Assembly: GCF_900452415.1 (NCBI RefSeq)
Contig: NZ_UGNX01000001.1
Location: 2,666,001-2,730,000 of the forward strand
DNA: 64,000 bases
Direction of reading: 5' to 3'
Source: Legionella cincinnatiensis
Lineage (GTDB): Bacteria; Pseudomonadota; Gammaproteobacteria; Legionellales; Legionellaceae
Part shown: in pieces, positions 37,577-45,487 of the stretch
Position numbering within the stretch: the first letter of the stretch is position 1
How the letters are laid out: every line of letters begins with the position of its first letter
Translations under genes and position numbers: made by a program
Notes under the pieces: generated by a model
The model's database searches: none
What the model saw: the letters and a program-made list of their open reading frames with translations, nothing else
What the model was told of the DNA's origin: nothing

Positions 37577-38446
37577 TTAAAGTTCACCCGCGACTAAACG
37601 CTCTAAAAAGAAACTGGTATTACCACCTAATAAAGAACTAGGTGACCATTCAGATATCTCTTCCGCTAACCTTTTTAATGATAATGCAGAAATAGATTCA
37701 GGATAAGCAATTAATACCGGTCTTTGTATTTTTACCGCCCTATGTACATGCTCATCAAATGGAACCCCCCCTAAATAGTCTAGCTGAACCTCCAGAAATT
37801 GCTCAGAGACTTTAAACAATTTATTAAATAATTCTCGTCCTTCTTTCTCATTTTCCACCATATTAGCCAGAATATGAAAACGAGTCCATTCATAACGTTT
37901 ATTCATCACTTTAATTAAAGCATATGCATCGGTTAAAGAGGTGGGCTCATCACAAACAATTACAATTAATTCTTGTGAAGAGCGAATAAAACTTAATACT
38001 GTCTCAGAAATTCCTGCAGCAGTATCGATAATCATATAATCTAAGTCATCAGTCAGTTCATTAAATGCATCAATAATCCCTGCTAGTTCTGGAGAAGAAA
38101 GTTGGGTCATAAACTCTGTGCCTGAAGCTGCAGGAATAACACTAAGACCATAAGGTCCAGGTAAGATCACATCACTTAAATGACAAGCTCCTTGAATCAC
38201 ATGCGATAAATTATATTTAACATGCAATCCCAGCATAATATCAATATTTGCCAATCCTAGATCAGCATCAAGCAACATTACTTTTTTATTTAGTTGAGCT
38301 AATCCAACAGCTAAATTAACAGCTACATTGCTCTTACCTACTCCCCCTTTACCGGCAGAAACTGCTATGACCTGAATAGGTTTTGTATGTGATAAATTTC
38401 TCAGGCCAGAAGCTTCATCACCGATGTTTTGCTTCTCTTTAGACAT
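37577..38446 (-). CDS. fleN: MinD-like ATPase FleN/FlhG
   Basis: 289 residues from ATG 38446 (GGAG nine bases upstream; the 18-codon longer ORF has no SD). Deviant Walker A AVSAGKGGVGKSNVAVNLA, Walker A' LLDADLGLANIDIMLGL and Walker B YMIIDTAAGISETV are intact. FleN limits flagellar number and represses FleQ-type regulators. In motile relatives flhF lies immediately upstream; here the upstream sequence is non-coding and then a broken small gene, so flhF is missing from this locus. Confidence 0.95.
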   Translation of the reverse strand: MSKEKQNIGDEASGLRNLSHTKPIQVIAVSAGKGGVGKSNVAVNLAVGLAQLNKKVMLLDADLGLANIDIMLGLHVKYNLSHVIQGACHLSDVILPGPYGLSVIPAASGTEFMTQLSSPELAGIIDAFNELTDDLDYMIIDTAAGISETVLSFIRSSQELIVIVCDEPTSLTDAYALIKVMNKRYEWTRFHILANMVENEKEGRELFNKLFKVSEQFLEVQLDYLGGVPFDEHVHRAVKIQRPVLIAYPESISALSLKRLAEEISEWSPSSLLGGNTSFFLERLVAGEL

Positions 38447-38704
38447 GATATTCTCTCCTAGTACGTTATCGTACTTTTTACACACACTATTTCCGATCAA
38501 ATTTACTACACTCTAAAGCATATCTTGCAATAATTATTCCAACTCTAATTTTTTCATGATTATTATTTATTCTTCGAGTTATTTACCAGGTTAAAGCAAC
38601 TCTAGACTGGTTTATAAAAATAAAAATGTCCTAGATTTTGACGTAACTTCGTCAAATTTTCGACTGTGCTTCTTGTTAAAGCCTATGAGAACACAATTAC
38701 TCAT

Positions 38705-38923
38705 TCATTTGTTGCTGGCATTTTCTTGCGCCATTTTTTGACAATTATCCTGGTAATCAGTCTAATCTGATGTCATGCATTGTGCATTAACACAATCTTG
38801 AGTAGTATTGCTAATACATTGTAATCTATCATATTTTTGTGCACCTAAACTCTCTCTAAGAATAACCGCAGCAAAAACAGAACAAGAAAAAATGAAGCTC
38901 AAAAAGACAATCAGAATTTTCAT
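38705..38923 (-). pseudogene. small secreted Cys-containing protein, in-frame amber
   Basis: ATG 38923 with AGAG about eight bases upstream opens a 53-residue ORF: signal peptide MKILIVFLSFIFSCSVFAA, then a mature part with cysteines in LQCISN, DCVNAQC and a TAG at 38764-38762. The same frame continues for 18 codons (TDYQDNCQKMAQENASNK) to TGA at 38707-38705, and adds another Cys in matching style. This suggests an originally 72-residue secreted protein shortened by a stop, or a true 53-residue product. Not recognised. Confidence 0.6.
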
Positions 38924-38997
38924 AACAATTCTCTTTTCAATAGCTTTCTAAATGAATTATAGTCTTAAATGTCGAGATTAATTTGCGGACATTAAAA

Positions 38998-40284
38998 ATG
39001 AACAGCAAAAAACAAATTCTCTCTAATTTCAGCCGTGCAAAAAGCCAATCTTTTTGCTTACGTCCTGATAATGAAGAACAGCTTGCTCATTATATTGCTC
39101 ATAATCCGCAACAAAACCTGCTCATGCGTGGTTCAGGGTTAAGCTATAATGACAGTTGCTTTAATACTAATGGTTATGTTCTCGACAGTGAACGATTGAA
39201 TCATTTTATTGATTTTGATTCTCAAACTGGTATTGTTACCTGTCAAGGTGGAGTACTGCTTAAAGACTTATTTTTATTAAATCCCGATTTCATTCCTCCA
39301 GTTCTTCCTGGTACCGTACACGCCACTGTTGCAGGAGGGATCGCTCACGATGTTCATGGTAAAAATAATCATAAAGAAGGTAGTTTTGGACATCATCTTA
39401 TTAGCTTTGATTTGTTAATTGGCCATAAAAAAATCCATTGCAACCGCCATACAAATAGTGATTTATTTCATGCCACAATCGCCGGTTTAGGGCTTACTGG
39501 AGTTATTACTCGTGCCACCCTGAGACTTAAAAAAGCCTCCCGGTTTATTTTAGCAAAACACATGCAATTTCAATCATTACAAGAGCTTATCGAATTTATG
39601 TTAACTCATGGAGTCCATTATGATTATCAAGTCGCGTGGCTTGACTTATTAAACCCAAAGCCATGCGCCATCCTTTCTATAGCGAATCACTGTGAGCCTT
39701 TAAATATTAAAGAATATAAACCGTATACCATACCCAAAATTCCTTTTTCTTTAATTAAACCTTGGAACATGAAATTATTTAATCGCTATTTTTTTAAAAG
39801 TAAAAAGGAAGAAGAAAAACTCACACTCGAACAATTTAATAATCCACTCGATAAGATAAAACACTGGAATAGGCTTTATGGTCCTAAAGGATTGGTTCAA
39901 TTTCAAGCAGTCTTTGATACAGCTAATGCGATAACCATTTTAGATCATTTAATCCAGATCATGCGAACATCCAACGCAACACCTACACTTGCCGTATTAA
40001 AACTATTTAGTCGCTCAGGAGACGGTTTACTGTCTTTCTGCAAACCAGGTTTTACCCTAGCAGTAGATTTCATTCATAATTCAGCCGCCAAGCAAGCAAT
40101 TTCTTCAATGAATCAATTAATCATCGAGCTAAATGGTCGAGTTTATTTAGCCAAAGACTCACTTTTAAATGAAGAGCAATATAAAAAAATGTATGAAAAC
40201 CATGCCCAGTTTTCTGAAATATTAAAACACCATGCATGCACTATGCATTCTGATCTTGCAACACGATTAGGGATAACAAAATGA
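38998..40284 (+). CDS. FAD-linked oxidase, DprE1-like
   Basis: 428 residues from ATG 38998 (a TTG 15 bases upstream is possible). The VAO-type FAD-binding domain is clear: NLLMRGSGLSYNDSCF, VTCQGGVLLKDLF, PPVLPGTVHATVAGGIAHDVHGKNNH and GLGLTGVITRATL. The PGT-x-x-x-T-x-GG-x-x-x-x-x-HGKN pattern matches decaprenylphosphoryl-ribose oxidase DprE1 and arabinono-lactone oxidases. The next gene is a short-chain dehydrogenase starting within the last four bases, as in DprE1/DprE2 pairs that epimerise polyprenyl-phospho-pentoses. Use in a Legionella glycan is inference. Confidence 0.82.
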   Translation: MNSKKQILSNFSRAKSQSFCLRPDNEEQLAHYIAHNPQQNLLMRGSGLSYNDSCFNTNGYVLDSERLNHFIDFDSQTGIVTCQGGVLLKDLFLLNPDFIPPVLPGTVHATVAGGIAHDVHGKNNHKEGSFGHHLISFDLLIGHKKIHCNRHTNSDLFHATIAGLGLTGVITRATLRLKKASRFILAKHMQFQSLQELIEFMLTHGVHYDYQVAWLDLLNPKPCAILSIANHCEPLNIKEYKPYTIPKIPFSLIKPWNMKLFNRYFFKSKKEEEKLTLEQFNNPLDKIKHWNRLYGPKGLVQFQAVFDTANAITILDHLIQIMRTSNATPTLAVLKLFSRSGDGLLSFCKPGFTLAVDFIHNSAAKQAISSMNQLIIELNGRVYLAKDSLLNEEQYKKMYENHAQFSEILKHHACTMHSDLATRLGITK

Positions 40285-41003
40285 GACAACGAACGTGGCT
40301 TATTCTAGGTGCTTCCTCTATTATTGCGGAAAAATTTGCTCATATTGTAGCTCAATCAGGGCATCAATTATTACTCGTGGGACGCCAAGCGAATCAGCTC
40401 GATATCATTGCAAAGGATATTAGCCTTCGATATCAAGTTAACTGTGAGGTAATCCTTGTCGATCTAGCAAACCAAACTGATAAATTACTTACTATTCTGC
40501 AACATGATACGCGTGAACTCAATGTATTTATTGCTCATAGTGATTTCACAGACAACTTACATTTGAATGCAGAAACAATTACTCAACTTATAAAAATAAA
40601 TATTCTAACTACTACTTTGCTTATCCATTCTTACTTCAATCGCCCCCAAAAAGAATATCATTTATTATTTTTAAGCTCTGTGGCTGCATGTCGTGGTCGT
40701 GCCAAAAACAGTCTGTACGGGGCAAGTAAAGCAAACATTGAAATTTACCTACAGGGCTTACAACAGGCCGCACCCAAGAATCAACACATTACTATAGTTC
40801 GTCTTGGCTTTATTGATACAAAACAAACCTATGGCGTACCTGGGGTTTTTTATGCTGCCCCTCCCTATTCTTGTGCAAAAGCATGCTTAAAAGCGCTCAA
40901 TCACCAAAAAAGAATGATCTATTATCCCTTCTTCTGGCAAGCAATTATGGCAATCATTACTCGCTTACCTTTTTTTCTCTATAAGAAAATAGGCAGCATG
41001 TAA
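40281..41003 (+). CDS. short-chain dehydrogenase, DprE2-like
   Basis: 240 residues; ATGA overlap with the oxidase gene. N-terminal nucleotide-binding motif TWLILGASSIIAEKFA (a GxSSxIAE form rather than GxxxGxG, as in DprE2). The catalytic Ser and Tyr-x-x-x-Lys appear in LLFLSSVAACRGRAKNSLYGASKANIEIYL. The C-terminus carries a hydrophobic segment (FFWQAIMAIITRLPFFLY) that may touch the membrane, fitting a lipid-linked sugar substrate. With its partner it would reduce the keto-sugar produced by the oxidase. Confidence 0.82.
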   Translation: MRQRTWLILGASSIIAEKFAHIVAQSGHQLLLVGRQANQLDIIAKDISLRYQVNCEVILVDLANQTDKLLTILQHDTRELNVFIAHSDFTDNLHLNAETITQLIKINILTTTLLIHSYFNRPQKEYHLLFLSSVAACRGRAKNSLYGASKANIEIYLQGLQQAAPKNQHITIVRLGFIDTKQTYGVPGVFYAAPPYSCAKACLKALNHQKRMIYYPFFWQAIMAIITRLPFFLYKKIGSM

Positions 41004-41086
41004 ATAAGGTTGGGACCACAAAATATTATTAGACACAATTGCCCTGAAATCTATATCAGGGCATATATCGTTGGAATACTAGAATC

Positions 41087-42853
41087 TTATGAATTAAAAG
41101 AAAAACGTTCGTCTTGCTCTTCACAGGGATCAACGCATGCACCAGGTCTTACTGCCGCTTTAAAGTTATTTTTAAAATCTAAGAATTTTTCACTTTGAGC
41201 CGTAAGATCGTGCATTTTCGAAATAGTCTCCCTCAAATCAGTATTTGGGTTTAAAAACTCAAGACTGTTCTTAACCAACTTGCAAATAGACGATTCTGTT
41301 TTTATTGATTGACTTATTTCTTGATAATGCTCTAATTTTTCTTTTAATTCCTTTCTTTTTTCCTCACTCAAAAATGGATTAAGTTGTTGGGTTTTCATAT
41401 TAATTATTTCTTTTTGAAGATATAATTTTGTTACATTTAAAAGAAAGTTCCCTATAACTTTCACATGAGAGTCATTTTTTGAGTCGTCTACGATGGGGGA
41501 TAACCTTCCATTGGCATTTCTATATTCTTCTAATGATACTGGTTTCGGTCCTTCAATCTTATTTTCTGTACAAACTTGTGCGCGCTCTTGATGTGCAACC
41601 CACTTATCATAAATTCGGTCTGAAACTATCAATTTTTTTCCATTCTCTGTTTTAAGAGATAAATCATTGTTTAATACGTAGCTAAGAGGATCATCTTGAT
41701 ACACAGTAAATATATATTGAGCAATTTTTGAACCTAAATCCCCCCAAATGAAACCTGCCGCATTATAACGTTTATGCTCTTTGTCGCTCTTGACATTAGG
41801 ATCAATACATTTATCACTGGAATTATATTCAGGTTCAGACTTATCCTTATAAGCCCTATTGGCCCCCATAAACGCAACCGCATCTTTTTTTGCTTCAACG
41901 CGCCCAAATACCATAATACGATTAGGGGTAGTTAGCATTGTTAGATATTTCTCCATGAAGTTAATACTAAAGATGTTGGAATATGTTTCAGGAATCGCTA
42001 TATTTAAGTTGTCTTCTGCAAAGGCTACCTTTTCTAATTTATTTTTTGCACCATCCAATATGTTGCTTGCCTTCTGTAAGTCTACAGTTCCACTATATCC
42101 CTTTTTTTCAACACACGTGGCAGTAATTGATCTCATTTGAGATACTTCTCGTGCTAACGCCCCATCAAGGATAGTACAATAATGTTTTTCTTGACCTTCT
42201 GAATTATCTTTTAAGCCTTGATTTTCCAATACTTCATCGACTAGCATTTTTAATGCTGAGGTTTTTCCACTCCCAGAGACTCCTCCAAGAAAGGCTAGAA
42301 GTTTTTTATCTCCTTTTGGACCATCAATTTCATTAATCGATCGATTAAATAAAGCATTTCGATATTCCCTAGAGTTCATTTCCTCTTCTAAAGCTAACTT
42401 ATATAATTCCTCCAATTGTTTATCGCCTAGAAAATGTCGTAGCTTTGTTCCTGCTTTTTCAAGTTTATTGCTCTCGAAGTATTTTTTCTTTTTTGGATCA
42501 ATATAATTATCTTGTGCCTGAAAAGCTTTGTTAATCTGATCCCAATAAAGTTCTCTAAAATATTTGGGATTATCAAAACTAATATTTGCCCCGTAACCAT
42601 CTATTTTCTTAAAAAATTCTTCTGCTTTTTGTCTATGAGTTTGCTCATACTCATTAATACCCTCATGAAGAAGATTTTTTTGCTTTTCGGTTAATAACTT
42701 ATCTACATAATTTTCTAATTCATAATAAGGGGAATTTTCATCTTTTTTAAATTTATATGTTCCAATATCTCCTTTCACCTGTCCTGGATCTACACGTCGC
42801 TCTTTATCTTCTTTCGCATTTCCTGGATCTACACATCGCTCTTTATCTTTCAT
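41087..42853 (-). CDS. P-loop protein with recurring CVDP motifs, candidate effector
   Basis: 588 residues; AGGTG six bases before the ATG. Two tandem N-terminal repeats, KDKERCVDPGNAKE and DKERRVDPGQVKGD, start the protein; related motifs recur at DKCIDPNVKSD (about residue 345) and ACVDPCEEQDERF near the C-terminus. A P-loop lies near residue 190, AFLGGVSGSGKTSALKML, followed by a kinase-like spread of motifs, including FGRVEAKKD after a strand. Fold resembles zeta-toxin or gluconate-kinase-type P-loop kinases, but this is a guess. There is no signal peptide, and it is charged and Lys/Glu rich. Effector role is inferred from style and context. The gap downstream on the minus strand reaches the convergent SDR gene. 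Confidence 0.75.
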   Translation of the reverse strand: MKDKERCVDPGNAKEDKERRVDPGQVKGDIGTYKFKKDENSPYYELENYVDKLLTEKQKNLLHEGINEYEQTHRQKAEEFFKKIDGYGANISFDNPKYFRELYWDQINKAFQAQDNYIDPKKKKYFESNKLEKAGTKLRHFLGDKQLEELYKLALEEEMNSREYRNALFNRSINEIDGPKGDKKLLAFLGGVSGSGKTSALKMLVDEVLENQGLKDNSEGQEKHYCTILDGALAREVSQMRSITATCVEKKGYSGTVDLQKASNILDGAKNKLEKVAFAEDNLNIAIPETYSNIFSINFMEKYLTMLTTPNRIMVFGRVEAKKDAVAFMGANRAYKDKSEPEYNSSDKCIDPNVKSDKEHKRYNAAGFIWGDLGSKIAQYIFTVYQDDPLSYVLNNDLSLKTENGKKLIVSDRIYDKWVAHQERAQVCTENKIEGPKPVSLEEYRNANGRLSPIVDDSKNDSHVKVIGNFLLNVTKLYLQKEIINMKTQQLNPFLSEEKRKELKEKLEHYQEISQSIKTESSICKLVKNSLEFLNPNTDLRETISKMHDLTAQSEKFLDFKNNFKAAVRPGACVDPCEEQDERFSFNS

Positions 42854-43196
42854 TTGTTCACCTCACACTTATTTAATCAACCCCAAAGACCATAACTATT
42901 AATAGTTATCCATTGAATTTATTTGTTGATTTTATTTAACCATTTTATTCAATACTTAACCAATTTATTATATTGATATATCATATAAAATTTATAAATA
43001 ATTTATTTTTTTCATTAAGTTAGGTAACGTACTAAAGTTTTTTATTTTGATGATGCAGAAAATTTATTTGTATTAAAATACTTGGATAGGTAAACTTGAA
43101 TAGCGTGAGGTAGGATTATATCTAATAAAAACTTTTATCCCCAATCAAGGTAAGGGACAACAATAGCTTCCATACTGATTAAAAACCTATTTTAAA
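42854..43196. other. very AT-rich intergenic stretch
   Basis: Upstream of the P-loop gene. TATTAATAGTTAT-like and TTGATATATCATATAAA runs make several weak promoter-like sites; a small palindrome ATAACTATTAATAGTTAT lies at about 42891-42908. No gene seen. The MITE-like repeat begins at 43197. Confidence 0.4.
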
Positions 43197-43407
43197 TTAA
43201 CGTGAGTTTCGGATAAAGAATCTATTTAGATCCAGTCTCCATTTCGGCCCGTTTGGGCTGAGGAGGCATATATGCCGTCTCGAAGCCTGAACACAGATCT
43301 TGAAAATTCGTGCTAAAGCTTCGAGACAGCGCTACGTGCTTCCTCAGCCCGAACGGATCGTGATAGAGAATCGTTATAATTATATCCTTATCCATAACTC
43401 ACGTTAA
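43197..43407. repeat. 211-bp palindromic MITE-like repeat, copy 2
   Basis: Terminal TTAACGTGAGTT (43197-43208) and AACTCACGTTAA (43396-43407) are a perfect 12-bp inverted repeat, extending imperfectly to about 25 bp through GGATAA-type sequence. Interior arms CCGTTTGGGCTGAGGAGGC and CTTCCTCAGCCCGAACGG pair, as do GTCTCGAAGCCTGA and GCTTCGAGAC. Homologous to 11406-11608. Its right end supplies the stop codon of the GATase gene. Confidence 0.85.
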
Positions 43408-44496
43408 ATTAAGCAGTTTTTCTGGGTCATTGCTAGGAGAATCATCGACTTGTGATCGTGTATCTCGAAACATGGTATATAAATCTAACGCAGAAGTTGC
43501 TTTTGGACTCTCTATTTTTTTCTCTGGAAGCATACTTTCTGAATGTTCTTTTAGTCCAAACAATTCTTCTGTATTCTTAATAAAAAGAGATTTTTTCAGA
43601 TGAAAAGTTATCATCGCTTGTTTAAATGCCGCAAATATTTTTGAGTTAGTTATAATATCTTGAGAAGTTTCTGCTTGATAACTGATTGCTTTATACAATT
43701 GCGAGTACATCCCTTTGGCACCTACTTCAGGGTGAAATTGCATGCTGTATAATGGAGAACCATATTTTGATTCAAATCCTTCAATTGTATAATTTGAATC
43801 ATCAGCAATTGCCACTGTAGAAATCATTTGATCTTTATTAGCCAATTCTTTATGAGCGAGCTTTTCAATGGCATGCTTATGAGCTCCAAAAAATTGATGC
43901 GAATAAACCTGTGTTTGCTGCAACTGATCCCTATTTTCTTGAGTTTCAAAAAATATTTTTGCAAGCTCTGTTTTTGGATTAAATCCAACTAGAGAGTAAC
44001 ACATGTATCCCTGAGCATCTATGTCTTCCTCACTAAGGACTTTAAGTGTTCCTCCCAGATAAACATTGATAATTTGATGACCACCACAAATGCCTAAAAT
44101 AGGAATCCCACGCTGCATTGCAACATGCACTTGGGCTAATTCTGCTATGGAGCGTGCTAAATCAATTCTATCAGGATGCTCTGTTAATGGTTCACTATAA
44201 AGTCTTGGATCAATTCTAGCATCACTTCCGGGAATAATGAGGCCATCTAACTCTTTCAGTAAGAGCGTTGCTTGTGTTTTAGCATGATTAAGTATTTCAA
44301 GAAATTTATCTTGATTTTCAAAAATACTGTCTAAATTACTTATGGTAGGAATAATAGCTCTATAATCAGTTTCAATTAAGTTTAAATTTTGTTCTAAAAT
44401 AATATGTTTTATGGAATCAGCAGTAGCCCCTCCATTTTTTTTATTGTAGCTAATACCCACATTTACTTGTTTATAAGAATCAAATTTTGCCTTCAT
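43399..44496 (-). CDS. class I glutamine amidotransferase-like (PuuD/gamma-glutamyl hydrolase type) with C-terminal extension
   Basis: 365 residues from ATG 44496 (TTG just before; SD weak). The peptidase C26-like core covers about 1-265: DGLIIPGSDARIDPRLY, the nucleophile elbow PILGICGGHQIINVYLGG with its Cys, and SMQFHPEVGA with the catalytic His and Glu. Such enzymes hydrolyse gamma-glutamyl bonds. About 100 residues follow the core, Lys/Ser/Glu rich, which is unusual and effector-like. The last three residues and stop (NLT, TGA) are encoded by the terminal repeat of the adjacent MITE-like element. No pathway partner is adjacent; a separate GATase is in the amine cluster at 50.9 kb. Confidence 0.8.
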   Translation of the reverse strand: MKAKFDSYKQVNVGISYNKKNGGATADSIKHIILEQNLNLIETDYRAIIPTISNLDSIFENQDKFLEILNHAKTQATLLLKELDGLIIPGSDARIDPRLYSEPLTEHPDRIDLARSIAELAQVHVAMQRGIPILGICGGHQIINVYLGGTLKVLSEEDIDAQGYMCYSLVGFNPKTELAKIFFETQENRDQLQQTQVYSHQFFGAHKHAIEKLAHKELANKDQMISTVAIADDSNYTIEGFESKYGSPLYSMQFHPEVGAKGMYSQLYKAISYQAETSQDIITNSKIFAAFKQAMITFHLKKSLFIKNTEELFGLKEHSESMLPEKKIESPKATSALDLYTMFRDTRSQVDDSPSNDPEKLLNLT

Positions 44497-44675
44497 CAAT
44501 TAACTTTTGTTTAAAAAATAAACGATTCTAGCATTAACATCATTATGGATTTATTAACAGAAGGAAAAACTGGATAATAATAAAATCCAGAAGTACAGAA
44601 CAAACAGTGCTCATCCAAAATAAATGATTTCTATTCTGGCGTTGTTAAAGAATACTTGCCACCAAACTAGTCTAT

Positions 44676-44873
44676 TTATTTTAAAATTCTAATCATGGGT
44701 AATATTGTTTTGATCAAACCAAAAAACTGTAAAATATAAATAACCAAAATAATGAGCACTAATACATTTAACAAACTTTTAATGGATGGCGGCATAGGAA
44801 TAAATGTATCGATTAACCATAAAACCACCCCAAAGACAACAATCACGGCAATTAAATTGAATAACCCAGTCAT
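44676..44873 (-). CDS. Thivi_2564 family small membrane protein
   Basis: 65 residues from ATG 44873 (AGGG six bases upstream; an in-frame TTG 11 codons earlier is less likely). Two hydrophobic helices (about 4-22 and 34-55) flank a short loop with IDTFIPMPPSIKSLLN, matching the WLIxxxIPM pattern of Thivi_2564 family proteins. It probably sits in the inner membrane; function unknown. Confidence 0.75.
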   Translation of the reverse strand: MTGLFNLIAVIVVFGVVLWLIDTFIPMPPSIKSLLNVLVLIILVIYILQFFGLIKTILPMIRILK

Positions 44874-44991
44874 AATAATCCCTATTAATGTCTTCTTCTT
44901 GATCAAATTATAGTCTATTTCCCAAGGACTTAGGGTAATTCATAAGTGCTTTTCGCAATTAATTCAAAACTTATTCATTTGGGAAGCATCT

Positions 44992-45381
44992 TTAACGATG
45001 TTCTATTTTCGTTTTGTCTTTCAATAAATCACGAATTTCAGCTAATAACAGTTCTTCTCTTGATAAAGGTTTTTCCTTTTTTTCTTCTTTCTTTTTCAAG
45101 AATGAAAAAACCTTTATGACTATAAAAATTGAAAAAGCAATAATAGTAAAATCGATGATTGTTTGCAAAAACTCTCCCCACTTAACTACTGCATCTCCCA
45201 CCGTAAATGCTTTATTGGCAATATTAATGCCACCTAATAATAAACCAATAAGTGGCATAATGATGCCACTCACTAAAGCACTGGTTATTTTACCAAAAGC
45301 ACCTCCAACAACCACTGCAACAGCCAAATCTATAACATTTCCTCTGATCGCAAATTCTTTAAACTCTTGTAAAAAACTCAT
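44992..45381 (-). CDS. mscL: large-conductance mechanosensitive channel MscL
   Basis: 129 residues. MSFLQEFKEFAIRGNVIDLAVAVVVGGAFGKI contains the amphipathic N-terminal helix and TM1 with the tight-packed gate; TM2 is about 75-97 (FLQTIIDFTIIAFSIFIVIKVF). A charged C-terminal helix follows (KKKEEKKEK...). Forms a pentameric emergency pressure valve in the inner membrane. SD AAGGAG-like AGGAGATAAT precedes the ATG. Confidence 0.97.
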   Translation of the reverse strand: MSFLQEFKEFAIRGNVIDLAVAVVVGGAFGKITSALVSGIIMPLIGLLLGGINIANKAFTVGDAVVKWGEFLQTIIDFTIIAFSIFIVIKVFSFLKKKEEKKEKPLSREELLLAEIRDLLKDKTKIEHR

Positions 45382-45439
45382 ATTATCTCCTTATCTATGG
45401 TTATTTTACAAAATGATAACTTTGAAGCCTAAAAGTAGA

Positions 45440-45459
45440 GAACATCCCAAAGGATGCTC
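45440..45459 (-). terminator. probable alaS terminator
   Basis: On the minus strand GAGCATCC-TTTG-GGATGTTC forms an 8-bp stem (one G-T pair), followed by TCTACTTTT. It lies 29 bases downstream of the alaS stop codon. Confidence 0.5.
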
Positions 45460-45487
45460 CACTATGTTTATCGAAGAAAAATCTGTA

